From positions 3,894,554 through 3,958,553 of the forward strand of contig NC_047070.1 of assembly GCF_902459465.1 (NCBI RefSeq): 64,000 bases of DNA, in the 5' to 3' direction. The notes beneath the pieces were generated by a model. The model saw only the letters and a list, made by a program, of their open reading frames with translations, had not been told where the DNA came from and did not search any database. The stretch is from Asterias rubens. Its lineage: Eukaryota; Echinodermata; Asteroidea; Forcipulatida; Asteriidae. This document shows, piece by piece, positions 12,361 to 24,058 of the stretch. A program made the position numbers and the translations under genes. Positions within the stretch are counted from its first letter, which is position 1. Every line of letters begins with the position of its first letter.

Positions 12361-12605
12361 TCTTATATAGAGCACATTTCACAATAACCCTCTCAAGGCG
12401 CTTTACATTATTGCATTGGTCAATTGGCCATAACATTCTTTTAATCTGTCTCAGCTCCCTTGGGGGTATACAACCTGGGCAACCCTATGCTCTAAGGGCT
12501 TTTCATACACAGTATCAACCTCTACCCTAGCTGGTACCCACTTATAGTGTCCCGACCGGAATTTGAATACACACTTCGATGACCTAACCACCAGAACTTA
12601 AATTT
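12361..12605 (-). repeat. SINE with LINE-like 3' tail
   Basis: On the minus strand the segment ends with AATGTAAAGCGCCTTGAGAG and GCTCTATATAAGAAC, similar to the 3' end of the non-LTR element at 48560-50055 (GGCGCTTTACAAATG). Its 5' part contains TGGTGGTTAGGTCATCG, a tRNA-like A box. Sharing a tail with a LINE is usual for SINEs moved by that LINE. Related tails occur at 53345-53480 and 55510-55600. Confidence 0.6.
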
Positions 12606-13051
12606 GATGATCAGGAAAATCTTTGTTGCGCCATTTTGAGAGTGTTGTACAATGAATTCCTCCATGATTGTGCAGTTAGTGAACATATTAGGTGACACTC
12701 AATCCATTAAAAACAGATTTTTAAATGCCTACCATAAAATTCATATGCAATTTTACTCCCATAATGGCAAATGCTGCAATCAGCAGCCTTAAATGACAAT
12801 GATGCAGTGGGTCAAATACTCATTTTCATTACTAAAATTAGTTGAAATTTTTGGCAATCTCAAATATTAGTAAAATGTTTTTCAAGTAACAGAGCCTTAT
12901 CCCAAGCCCAAGCGGGTTGCTGGCAAAAAATTAATGTCCACATAAAAACATTCTGACTTTCTAAAACAGATACTTTCTTCCTATTCAAGGTATTAAACCT
13001 GCCTTGCTAACACAAAAAATAAACTTGGAAGGGGGTGGGGGGACATCAAAC

Positions 13052-16000
13052 CTTTTTCAATTCTTCTTCCTCAAGCCGCAACCTCTCATCTGCCTCTCGC
13101 TTTTTTCTCTCCGACTCTTTTTTACTCATCTCTAAGACTTTTTTGGTCTCGTCATCGTCTGAGTCTGTGTTACTTTCCAGGAGAATGGTTTGCCTTGGTT
13201 GTTTACTGCCACAAAAAGTGAGGAGAAAAAAAATCAATTAACAAATTGTCACATGTTTTGTTCTCAATTTATATTTGGTTTACCGTAACACCATGTGTAT
13301 AATCTACTTACTGGTTACATGATTACATTAAGTTGAGAACTTGTCTTGCTATATATTCTACTATCGCAATTGTTTGCATATTGTCAGGTAAGGGTTGAAA
13401 ACAAATATATTAACCTCCATTATATACATATTTAACCTATTTATCATTTACAAAGCGGCAATAAATTCACCAACAGTGACACCACAGGCCAAAAACAAAA
13501 ATCGGATATAGTATAAAGGTATTAAAAGTGAAGAAAACTTAATAAGCAGTGGTATCAATGTAATGTGACGTCTAACCTTACACTCTAACTAGGCCTAATT
13601 GGGGGATAATGATGTAAAAGCTCCTATTCTAATCTAATTGATGAGCTAATACACCCAAACTATAGTATCAATAATAATACGAGACATTTATATGGCAACA
13701 TTTGCGCAACTCAAAACATAAAACAATAAACAAATATACACAAAGCGATTGTTACAATAGAAAGCAAACTACGTATACGAGTCTCAAAACAACATTGATA
13801 AAGAAGCACAAGACATACCAACCGTCGATTTCACAAAACTCTTCCTAACTTAAGACTAATCCTAGGACTTAGGACGAGTCCCAAACCTGCACTGTAGCAT
13901 GCAGACCTTTACATTTATCCTAAGTTAGGACGAGTTTCGTACTAACTCGAGATAAGACGAGTCCTAACTCTTTGTGAAATCAACCCCAGGCATGTTAGTA
14001 TTAACTATCCATGACAAAAATGAGGAAAAGAGAAAACCAGGCAAGAAAAAAGAGGAAAAGATAATATTCCTGTACTTTTGTACACAGAAAGTGAAATATA
14101 AAGGAGGAAAATCAAAACCCAAAAAGAGGAAGTCATCTGAAAGGACAAAACTTAAACATATAAGAAGTCTGCAATGGGTTTTGAATTATAAAAATCATCT
14201 GGAAGATAACAATGAATGAAAAATGCATACATGTTTCAATATGAGGATGACAGATAAAAACAAACAAAACTTAGTATGCAATGGGTTTTGAATTACAAAA
14301 AATCATCTGGAAGATAACAATGAATGAAAAAAGGCATACATGTTTCAATATGAGGGTGACAGATAAAAACACACAAAACTTAGAAGTCTGCAATGGGTTT
14401 TGAATTTTAACAAAATAACCTGGAAGAAAACAATGAATGAAAAAAGCATATTTCAATATGAGGGTGACAGATAAAAGCATCCATTTAAATAGTATTGAGG
14501 GAAAAATATGTTTATAAATTTACAAACCAAAATAAGAAACATTTCATAAACAAGAAATCAAATGACATGTGACAGGCATTTTACATAAATTAATGCCTTA
14601 TCAACGTTCAACAATATTCAAACAAAAGTATACAATATGAACAACGATCAATTAAAACCACAATTTTAAGTCTTGTAATGTACATGTATAATATCAAATA
14701 ATAAACCACAAGGGAAACCGATCAGGTAAATTTTTTAATGATTCCGGGAGCAGGATTTGAACCAACGAACTCCAAATTAACGTGCCAGCACTCAAGGCCT
14801 TATACTTCACGAAAGGTAACGAGGGCGATTGCCCCTCTGGTCATTGCCTTTGAAATGCTCCAGTAATTTACAATTTCCACATAAGGTGCACCATTACCAA
14901 GGGAAAAATGCCTTGGTGCCGGTGCCCTTTCACAAACAAAGCATACAGGCCTGCTAACCCTGTGTTGGCGGGCTCTCCATTTTGTCAATATCTTAGTTCA
15001 GGGTGCCATGTATTATTGTTTCTACTATATTACCTTCCAGTATGCACTAATAATCCAATCAAACCAGAGTGTGATATCAGGCGATAACCCAATCACAGTT
15101 TTCATATTGCACTCTGAGTATTGTGAGTGTCAATGTATCACGCTTCGCATACGGTCAGTGCAAAAGTTACATTCTGAACTTTGCATGGCAACACCAAAAA
15201 CAAAAACCCAACCTAACCTCATTGACTTGATTAGGCTGGTAGATAAATAGTTATTGAGTGACATGAAATCACATCGATGATGAGAAAATATTTAAGTACC
15301 TGTTGTCGTCATAGTTCAGCCTCTTCCTTGAGGGCGCAAAACTGAAGCGCGAGGGCTTAAACGACTCGCTCCTTGCAGACCAATTAGATTCCCTCGTCGA
15401 CGGGGCTGTGAGGGACAACCTTTGAGTTCTCTCGGCATTGAGTTGTTGTGGCCTTGGAGATGACGTCCCGTTGACTAATGACTTTGGGAGAGAGGTTGGA
15501 CTCTGGGTTTCCTTGGTGCAGTGGTAGTGGACGGACAAGTACCTGGGTATGAGGATGCGGCGACGGAGCTTGGAGTACTGGAAGGCGTCAGAAATCAAAT
15601 TTGTAGCGCTTAAGATGAATGATAATTACCCTGAAAGAACAAGATAAATTGCCCCACTATCAAGTCCAGAAAACTCATTTGGTTTGACAGGTCGGACAGA
15701 GGTGATGAATGATCAAATAATCAAACAAGGACAGGAGAATACATGTTGGGAAAATGTTTTCTGTAAGCTGATTGGTTTGCTCTGCGATTTATTGGAAAAC
15801 AATCAGTCACCACTTATAATTTATAACGGTTGCAGAAATTAAGAATGACTCGAGACATAGTTCTTGCGATCTTCAGTGTCCGCTTGTAAGGTTGCGGTTT
15901 TTGGAAAGGCGAGAATGAAAGACATAACATGTCTGATTGAAAACCATTGGACCAATTTGCATTCGAAAGCTTTGTAAGTGACAATGATGAATTTAAACAG

Positions 16001-19000
16001 GTTTACGAAGACAAATTTATCAATTCTTTAGAAAAAAAAAGTGAAAATGAAAGACAGCACTACCTTTGATTGAGCACCATTGGACCAATTTGCCATCAAA
16101 AGCTTTGCAATTGATGATAAATTGAAAAAGGTTTTCTGAAGACAACTCTTATACCAATTTATCATTACTATTGACAACATGAAATTCTCAGCAAGGAGGA
16201 AAATGAAGGTAAAAAAAACAGGGTTTGCTGTTCTGTTACTTCGATTACCTAGGATTATACTAGGATAATTGCACAGTGGTAACAGTTGGTGAAAAAAAAA
16301 CAGTACACAGATGGACATCAGGGCATGAAAAAACATGCACAAACACCAATGAACAAAGGTATTTAAAAAGGCAAGACATATATATACATAAATCCTCAAT
16401 CTAGGTACAAAATAGGGCTACTATAACCCAATATAAAAACAATATTTTGTAAATGACAAAAATAAATAATTCTTCAATATTATCAATCTTTAAAGACACT
16501 GGCACTCATATTGGGTTTTGTCCATTAAATGCTGATTTATAGGCAAAATTATAAAGAAATATACATTATAAGTCACATGTAAAAGTTCAGCTGAATGCAC
16601 TGCCTAGTTGCTAAGAAAACAGCAACAAACAGCTTCCAATCAGCATCACAAAAAACACATCCCAACAAAAACTTCTATTACCTTGGTAGCTTAGTGAACT
16701 TATGCGTGACTATAGCCTGCTTGCAGTCACATTCTCCGCAGGCATACTCTATACCCTCCTCTCTGAAGAACTGCTCCAGCGCCGTCTGGATCGACCCGAT
16801 CGGGTTAGAATGACTGAAACATGGACAAATTATAACAATCGTTAATAGGAGTCCCTAACCACCGGTTCTTTTCGGAACCAACACTAGTCACATAGAGATA
16901 TTCACATGTTGTCACCGCAAACCTCTCTAAGTTAGGCCGTGTTCGAATTGGCGACTTCGGCTACAGCTACGGCCATTCTTCAACACTGACAGACGCGCTG
17001 ATCTAGCCGTAGCTGTAGCCAAAGTCGCCAATTTGGACACGGCATTATACCTCAACCTGGATCGACCCGATAGGGTTAGAAATACTGAAATATGGAAAAG
17101 TTTAAAACAATTGATACAAATATTGAATTGTGACAATTAACATTTTAAAATTGAAAAAGTATGGCAATGAATTTACTTTTATAGAGAAGGAAACTTCTCC
17201 AAAAATCACATTATTTTTGTTTCTTTTTGGTTTTATTAAAAAATACCAAACAACAAGTCCGGTAACAATTATTAAGTTTACAAAAAGTGACATCAAGAGT
17301 TTATGATGTATATTAGAATAATTTAAAGATAAAACATTAGTCATTAACAATTAAAAATTATAGAAAAAGTGATAGATAAGATATATAAATGCATTCGCTA
17401 ACACAGAATTATTGAGGTGCAGTCGAGTCTGAGTGAAGTCCAGTCTACCTTGTATGTGGGGAAAAAAATTCTGACATTTGAGAACTTTGAGGAAGAGCCG
17501 AAAGTAATCCAAAAAGGAGAACATTCTCAATACATGTACAGATTACAATAGATATTGCCTTGGATCTCGTGCTTAAAAAGATATTCAAAATACCCAATAT
17601 ATCGTTCAAAATTAGGGAATACATTATGACATTAACAAGATCTCCTGTACTGTTTTTAACACTCCAGTAACATAGCACACAATTATAAAAATACAATGCA
17701 CAATACAGGACACAATAAAACAGTCACTTAAAGACTAAAGGAAACAAATGTCAGCACAACACCCGCACTAGAAGCAGCCCAACAAATCACATCGTCTCAG
17801 GAATAAAATAAAGGTTTATATACAAGATACGAGAGTATCTTATATACAAGAGTTCTAGAATAATATCATAGCATAAAATCAGAACCCTCCCAACTGAATG
17901 TTATGTGGCCACAAAACGGGGAGGAATACAAAACGGAAACAATATTTTAGAACTTTGTTGAGCCAGAGCCGAAAGTAAAAAAAAAAAAAGAGTATTCTCA
18001 AGAGAGAAAAAATAATTGCCAAACCTCCTTCTGGGCATGTCCAGCGAGAGATCGTAGAGTGCATGACTTCAAATTCAAAGTTCTTGACAATCGGGCAGTC
18101 GTGCGGATAGCGAAACCTCAGTTTAATTTTATCATCATCCGTCCCTGGGGTCTCGTCCAAGGGGGAGTTTAGCGCCCTCTTGTTGGCCCTTTCGGTGTCG
18201 TCTTTGAGTTGATCCAGGCACTGACAGAGAAACTCTTGCGCATCCTAGAAATGCAGAGGTTTAAAGACAATGGACACTATTGGTAATTGTCAAAGACCAG
18301 TCTTCTCACTTGGTGTATCTCAACATATGGATAAAATAACAAACCTGCGAAAATTTGAGCTTGATTGGTCGTCGGAGTTGCGAGATAACTATGAAAGAAC
18401 AAAACACCCCTGCCATACGTAGTTGTGTGCTTTCAGATGCTTGATTTCAAGACCTCAAATTCTAAACTTGAGGTCTCGAAATCAAATTCGTGGAAAATTA
18501 CTTCTTTCCTCGAAAACTACGTCACTTCAAAGGGAGCCGTTCCTCACAATGTTTTATACTATCAACCGCTCCCCATTACTCTTTAGCAAGTGAGGTTATA
18601 TGCTGATAATTATTTGGAGTAATTACCAATAGTGTCCACTGCCTTTAAGAGTTAGTTGGATTACTTTGTTGTAGTGCATTTCCTTTTGACAATATTTCTA
18701 TTGTCACGCAGAAGTTTTGAGGCAGTTAAGTATGGCACCACTGCTCATTTAACAACAATATGGCAAGATGCATTTCGCAAATACCACTGCGCAAGCGCAG
18801 ACTGTTGAATGAGGTGCATTGTGGGATAGATATGGATAAAATTTGATCACCAGCTAGACCACTATGCACCTAATTCCAAGCTTTACGCACGCACCCCAGT
18901 ATTTGCGAAAAGGTGTTTTACTCTGATATTCGTATCGACACTCCGGCAACCAAATGAACTCTGAGATATTAACAACACTCTAGCAAGAAACAATGTAATA

Positions 19001-19451
19001 CTCAGCAATATTAATGGCTCTTTAATATTAGCCTTTCATAAGCAACCTTTACAAAAAAACAATACAAGTGGGAGTGGAATTCATTTACCTTATTAATAAA
19101 AAATGGACAAGGTTGGACTATATCTGCTCTTCAATAACCTTGCCGGCTAATCTGGATTATACAAAGTAGGTGGAACCTGATAGAGCTTGATTGATTGATT
19201 GACTGATTGATTGATTGAATGATTGGCTGATTGATTGATTGATTGATTGATTGTACAATAACCCAGGTCAGCTTGATTTTCTCTGAAGCAGCACCATTAA
19301 CATAATGCAGATTTGATAACTTACGTGTTGCATAAATCCAGAGAATCGAGCTGCCGTTGTGGAGATAGCTTGCTTCACTTTGCGTAGATACACCCCAATG
19401 CTCTCCGCTGAGTGATTGCTCTGCTTGGCGCATAGCAATTGAGCTAAGGCC
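13052..19451 (-). CDS. USP37: USP37-like deubiquitinase, partial and apparently broken
   Basis: Five exons are recognisable: 19325-19451, 18025-18244, 16682-16813, 15300-15630 and 13052-13205. In order they give a segment ending AARFSGFMQH; DAQEFLCQCLDQLK with FEFEVMHSTISRW; the ALEQFFREEGIEYACGECDC zinc-ribbon region and HKFTKLPR; VIIIHLKRYKFD then ILIPRYLSVHYHC; and a UIM-like stretch DDDETKKVLEMSKKES followed by a charged helix. These are USP37/USP26/USP29 catalytic-core segments in the right order. Such enzymes remove ubiquitin from cell-cycle and DNA-repair substrates. Defects: one surplus base after KRYKFD (plus 15592-15594) shifts the frame; exon 18025 ends in phase 1 but exon 16813 needs phase 2, so an exon is missing; no NLGNTCYMN (Cys) or GHYISD (His) box was found on either side. 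It may be a pseudogene or partial duplicate, or it may contain assembly errors. The family call is firm; function is doubtful. Confidence 0.8.
13840..13985. repeat. Inverted repeat of TCCTAACTTAGGACTAG words
   Basis: It begins GATTTCACAAAACTCTTCC and ends AACTCTTTGTGAAATC, with CCTAACTTAAGACTAATCCT and its inverted counterpart inside. A longer relative lies at 59840-60258. It is likely a non-autonomous DNA element. Confidence 0.7.
14162..14475. repeat. Three tandem copies of an about 112-bp unit
   Basis: GCAATGGGTTTTGAATT starts units near 14172, 14278 and 14390. Each continues with ATCATCTGGAAGATAACAAT or a variant and ends with GACAGATAAAAAC. It lies in the intron between the 15300 and 13205 exons of the USP37-like gene. 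Confidence 0.85.
14740..14960 (-). repeat. SINE fragment joined to a CAGGCCTG repeat copy
   Basis: At 14745-14795 the reverse complement reads as a tRNA-like B-box region (TTCGTTGGTTCAAATCCTGC) preceded by GTGCTGGCACGTTAAT. It is followed at 14790-14960 by the dispersed repeat containing CCTTGGTGCC and ending CAGGCCTG. Confidence 0.6.
15900..16165. repeat. Diverged tandem duplication, unit about 140 bp
   Basis: CCATTGGACCAATTTGC occurs at about 15947 and 16078. Each copy is preceded by GAATGAAAGACA or GAAAATGAAAGACA and followed by AAAGCTTTG and ACGAAGACAA or TGAAGACAA. The duplication is intronic in the USP37-like gene. Confidence 0.75.
16928..17047. mobile_element. Short TIR element (GGCCGTGTTCGAATTGGCGA)
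   Basis: The left arm GGCCGTGTTCGAATTGGCGA continues CTTCGGCTACAGCTACGG. It pairs with CCGTAGCTGTAGCCAAAGTC followed by GCCAATTTGGACACGGC. The element is about 115 bp. A relative is visible at 47976-48090. It sits between the USP37-like exon at 16813 and a partial copy of that exon's acceptor at 17057-17096. Confidence 0.8.
17057..17096 (-). repeat. Duplicated fragment of an exon/acceptor boundary
   Basis: CTGGATCGACCCGATAGGGT and the sequence after it to 17096 match 16786-16825 with few changes. The original spans the first bases of the 16682-16813 exon and its splice acceptor. The copy probably arose with the insertion of the TIR element between them. Confidence 0.75.
18261..18648. mobile_element. 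TTAA hairpin MITE, GGCAGTGGACACTATTGG family (copy 1)
   Basis: Termini TTAAAGACAATGGACACTAT and its counterpart AGTGTCCACTGCCTTTAA are inverted; the interior carries the hairpin TTTCAAGACCTC...GAGGTCTCGAAAT. This is the most frequent element in the window, about 390 bp, non-coding, with TTAA at both tips. It ends only 16 bp from the acceptor of the USP37-like exon at 18244, so it lies within the 3' splice-site region of that intron. Confidence 0.9.
19181..19254. repeat. (GATT)n microsatellite
   Basis: About 18 imperfect GATT tetramers, intronic, 70 bp from the donor of the 19325-19451 exon. Confidence 0.95.
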
Positions 19452-21245
19452 CTGTAACAGTAATCGATATATCAATACTTATGAGCAAGATCACAACACC
19501 TAAAACAAAAAACAGGGAGATTCATAACAGTCACAAAACTTTTCACCAAACTGTCCGTGTTAACTGCTTTGCAGAGCAAACAGGGGTTGCCCTCAACTTT
19601 TTTTTCAACTGGCCAGCAGGACCAGTTGGCTTGATTTTTCACTGGTCCGCCAATTTTTTTATGTTATTTTTTTGTTAACTAATAGTATACTGTTGTATAC
19701 CAACTGCTCGATTTCCGATCGTCGCTATTTCAAAATTCAACATGAATTGCAACGTAAACTTAACTGCACTGGAAGCCATACTTTATTTATGTGTACCAAG
19801 TTATTGTGTTCGTAAGAGGGCTCATTAATGTATTTTATCCTTAAAAATGTCATAACAATGTTATTCAAATTAATTTAAAAACAGGTCAAATTATTTGTCA
19901 GAGCAAAATTTAAAATGTCTTTATTTAAGTAGTTTTTTTTAGTCCACAGTTTATTGTAAGCACTCGACATAAAAGTATTCCTAAGTAAGAAGACATTTTT
20001 TATGAAGAAAAAAAAATAGTGTTTTTACTATAAAACAATTTAAAACCGACTGTTAAAATATCATTAACTTTTTATGTACTGCCTTCAAATCTACTGTGGG
20101 GGAGGGTTACGTGCGATCGCTCGAGTTATTTTATCATGTATAAACATTGCCTATTATTGTAGTTTTAATAAGTATTCATAAACATAATACATCGTACCGA
20201 AGTTCCCAAAATCTTCCCACTTTCGTCCAGAAAAACCCCCAACAAAAAGTAAACATCAAAAAAGTTGCAACATCCATGATGAAGCATACTAGTTAGACAG
20301 TATTTTTTTTCAATTATGTGTATGGAATGGTCGGTGCCGGCGTCTGTTTTGTGAACAAAATGTTCATTTAAAAAACATTTTTAAAAGCAGCAAAAACAGC
20401 TGCGCCTTTGTTTAACACATGATTGCATTCTAGAACCCAGGTCTTTCTTGAAATCAACCCGCAAAAAAACCCAAACAACCGCGCATTATATGTGACCAAA
20501 AAAAAACCAATGGATTGGAACAATAAACAAGATCGCCCAACAAAATTACCCAAAATCAGGACGGAAGAACTTTACTAAACACAATTAAATACTCCTTTTT
20601 GCTCATCCAGAGTATCCTAACTTGGTAATTTTTGTTGAATGAAGCCTCACCGTCTCGCTCGTTTTTCGTAAACACGCTGCGCTAGACTCTTTTATTCCCC
20701 CACACGCAAATCTGACGACCATGCTGCTGACAGAATGTGTTTTGCTTTGTGGTCTTCTGTCAAGGCGATTGAAGCTAGTTTTGTAAGCTATCGCGTACTT
20801 TCACCAATAGAGGGCGTCTATTCCCACGCTATCGAATATTCTGAAACGCCCTCTAGCGTTCAGTATTTCTTACACTTTCTGCCACACGGAAACGCCCTCT
20901 AGCGTTCAGTATTCTTACACTTTCTGCCACACGTGAACTAATGCAAAGACTACAAGCCTTTGCGTTGCATGATGGGATTTTGCGCTGTGTATATGCGTGA
21001 TCGTCGGAAGTCTGCCAGCGTTCAGCGGCACTTCAAGTAATTTTTATTACGTTTTACCCAAACCTTGACTCCTTGAGTGAATGTTTTTACGTTTTATTCG
21101 AGCCTGAAAATAGTAAAAAAAATAAACATAGTTCTGTAGTACCGCTGCCGACATTTTTGACTGGTCAGCCGGACCAGTTGGCAAGGTGTTTCAGCTGGTC
21201 CGCCGCGATTTCTACTGGCATTTGGCCAACGGACCTGCGTTGAAC
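19452..21245. other. No gene; region bounded by repeated GGACCAGTTGGC blocks
   Basis: CTGGCCAGCAGGACCAGTTG with ACTGGTCCGCC near 19610-19650 reappears as TGGTCAGCCGGACCAGTTGG with GCTGGTCCGCC near 21158-21205, in the same orientation about 1.55 kb apart. The interior is AT-rich with no long frame. It could be a decayed element with terminal direct repeats. No USP37 catalytic-cysteine exon was found here. Confidence 0.45.
20843..20934. repeat. Two tandem copies of a 45-bp unit
   Basis: GAAACGCCCTCTAGCGTTCA followed by GTATT, TACACTTTCTGCCACAC is present twice back to back with one or two differences. Confidence 0.9.
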
Positions 21246-21268
21246 CATGGAGCAATTGCTCCATGGTT
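21243..21268. repeat. Perfect 26-bp palindrome
   Basis: AACCATGGAGCAA is directly followed by its reverse complement, centred between 21255 and 21256. No element family is recognised around it. Confidence 0.9.
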
Positions 21269-21417
21269 GAACGCTGGCAAATGCAGCATTATTATTTGAT
21301 TTGTTGTCTTGTATGTCCCATATTTAGCAGAACAATACCATCTAGTGGGAGGGGGAGGGGGACACGGCGGAAATGTGCTAACTAATAAACATCAGGGTGT
21401 CCAAATGGAACCAATAA

Positions 21418-21618
21418 GACCTGGGCAACATTTCATAAAGCCTGTTAGCACAAAAATATGCTTAGCACAGACCAATCTTGCTCAGCAGAAATTGGGTACC
21501 AGCCAAAATTCAATCAAGTTAGGATTGTTGCAACTGACGCCCCACTCAATTTTTGCTCATCAAAGAAACTTGCTAAGCAGTATTTTCTGCTTAACAGCTT
21601 TATGAAATTGCGACCACT
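21418..21618. repeat. Inverted-repeat element, TTTCATAAAGCCTGTTAGCAC family
   Basis: Begins GACCTGGGCAACATTTCATA and ends CAGCTTTATGAAATTGCGAC, with TATGCTTAGCACAG and AAGCAGTATTTTCTGCTTAA inside. Same family as 4445-4556 and 28255-28502. Confidence 0.7.
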
Positions 21619-21619
21619 T

Positions 21620-23150
21620 TTAACATTGATTTAGAAATATCATGGCTGAGCAGTATAGTGCACCGAACTCGAGCTCTGGTGTTCATTGTCAGAGAGTGGG
21701 TTAGAGCCTCGGATGTGACAGTTCACTCTGCAATTAACATTTATCTTTTCATCGCCAATTTACGTGTCATCAGTCAAAAATGGCCTCAAGAGCATGAAGA
21801 CACACATACACACACACAGCCTTTAGTCAATTCAGAAGATGGTCAATGAGCTCTCCTGCAGCAAAAGAAGTAGGATGTGGTTGGTCGAGTCCACAAAACA
21901 ACAGTACAGATCACATCTTTGGAGTGAACACAGAACTGGGAGAATAACTGCTTCCAATATGAGTCCTGTCACGAAGCATGTCGATGCACAAGTAATTATC
22001 TGAAAGATAAAGCAGACAAAAACTAAGGGAATAAATGAGTGGTTACAAGTTCTTAAAAAGGCGTTTAAAACAGGCAGGGTCGTGGTCGTTCAGCCCTTGT
22101 TTCCTCTTTTACGTATCTTATTTGATGACCTGACATGTGTTGCATTTTAATGACTGAGACAGTTTTCGGATGCATTGTGTGGTGTGTGCGTAGTTAGTCT
22201 TGGTGCAAGACGTTTCTCGTTTTGCTTTCACACCCAGCGCGGCCAACTCACAAACATCACCCGTATCGGTGAAACATCTAGCACCAAGACCAGCACATAT
22301 TATGCATCTAAACATATCCAAAACAACCGGTTATAAACAGCTCCAGCTGGTCTTTATCACTCGTTAACTTTAAACACCCTGACCCCACGTGAAGCGCTCT
22401 CCACCACAACAGGAATGCAGATAGCGAAACTGATTGAGGCATTTATGAATGATCTTTTGCCTTGTAAATCATAACCAAACACTCTGCCCTGAAAGTCAGT
22501 CATGACTAATATGACTATGAGCTAATTAATGAGCAGTATCATTATCAGAATATTGATATTATATTCTGAATATAATATCAATATCTGTCATCTCTAAAAA
22601 ATGTTGAGGAATATATAATTGAATAGGCCTATGTATGTTTCTTTTTTAGTTTCTACCACAAATCACACATAAATCTAGCCTATACAATACTCAAATTGTA
22701 GCCTACAGCTTGTTGGGTTTGACATGCTTGATGATTTAATCATGACCCGGTCATGATTAAATCATAAACAAGCTTTATTGATATTTTGTGTTCAATCAAA
22801 GTCAAAAGAACATGCATGGACCTACCTACGTATGTACATACATGTACAGTCCCTCGTTCTTCCGTTGAGTCGCAAAGCACACACTGGTCCGATGGCATTA
22901 TTGTCGTAGTTTTTTATATTAATATTACACATCTGACTTGGCTAATTAAAGCATGGAGGTACACCCATTCGTGGGTGAAACTGTCTTCCGCCACAGAAGC
23001 ATGACCGTCCACCACAAACAATGTCAATGTTTACAAACTTATTGTTTACAAAAAAACTTTGTAGAACACGTTACGTGACGACCGTATAACTGGAGGTGCA
23101 AAATATTTCCCACAATCCTTTGCGGGACGTCGGATTTTTGCTATATCTGC
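21620..23150. other. No gene recognised; scattered palindromes
   Basis: A minus-strand acceptor-like CTTTATCTTTCAG near 22003 is followed by a short frame (DNYLCIDMLRDRTHIGSSYS, stop soon after), but no partner exon was found. ATTGATATTATATTC/GAATATAATATCAAT (about 22550-22586) and TTTAATCATGACC/GGTCATGATTAAA (about 22735-22765) are near-perfect hairpins. Confidence 0.4.
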
Positions 23151-23159
23151 AATAAGGTC

Positions 23160-23960
23160 TATGGTACTTTTCGGATGGAACGAAAAAGCACGGTGAGTGA
23201 CTCAGCGTGTATTGGTACTTTTATTTGCTATCACGTGACGGACAATCCTCCAATCAAATGGCAAGGATCTGCTTGGGTGTTATATAATATTCGATATAAT
23301 ATACACATAATGAATGTTTATGAGTGCAATGGTGCGAATATGTTCATGAGTTGAAAGATGGAATGTTCCATTCAACGAGGCGAAGCCGAGTTGAATGGAA
23401 CATTCCAGCTTTCAACGAATGAACATATTCGCACCATTGCACGAATGAAAAACATTCATTATCCGTTTATATAACATCCAAGTAGATCTTTGTCATTTTC
23501 ATTGAAAGATACAACTTTCAAAACAAACAAAGCGTAGGCCTACATTTTTTAATTGTAGAAGCCGAATGCTAGTAATTTTTACTAATGCCTTGCAGTAACA
23601 GCTGCGTTACCAAAGACACGCGCACCAAGTGATGTTTTTACTCAGCTTTTTCGTTCCATCCGAAAAGTACCATTGCACGCTGCCAGCGTGCAATGGTACT
23701 TTTCGGATGGAACGAAAAAGCACGGTGAGTGACTCAGCGTGCAATGGTACTTTTATTTGCAAACACGTGACGGACAATCTTCCAATCAAATGGCAAGGAT
23801 CTGCTTGGGTGTTATATAATATACACATAATGAATGTTTATGAGTGCAATGGTGGGAATATGTTGATGAGTTGAAAGATGGAATGTTCCATTCAACGAGG
23901 CGGAACATTCATTATGTGTATATTATTCGATACACGTTTTCTATACTTGGCCATAAAATG
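23160..23960. repeat. Complex of direct and perfect inverted repeats
   Basis: A block with TTTTCGGATGGAACGAAAAA, TCACGTGACGGACAAT and ATCAAATGGCAAGGATCTGC occurs at about 23167-23345 and again at 23697-23870. At 23647-23719 two perfect 36-base arms (starting TTTTTCGTTCCATCC, ending GGATGGAACGAAAAA) meet almost without a loop. A second hairpin, GGAATGTTCCATTCAACGAG and its inverse, lies at about 23359-23412. The frames across it are repeat by-products. Confidence 0.85.
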
Positions 23961-24058
23961 GCATAGTGGTAGGTTTCAGGAAGACAATAAAGCAGGCAAG
24001 TCAATGTGAGAAATTTTTTGAAAGTTAGAAAACCTTTGAATGGATCGTCACTTAAGCG

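Noticed and set aside
19131-19475. 114-codon minus frame with INQSINQS repeats
   Set aside because: Only 19325-19451 is a USP37-like exon; the remainder is the GATT microsatellite read in frame.
23629-23874. Overlapping open frames on both strands
   Set aside because: They are by-products of the perfect inverted repeat at 23647-23719.
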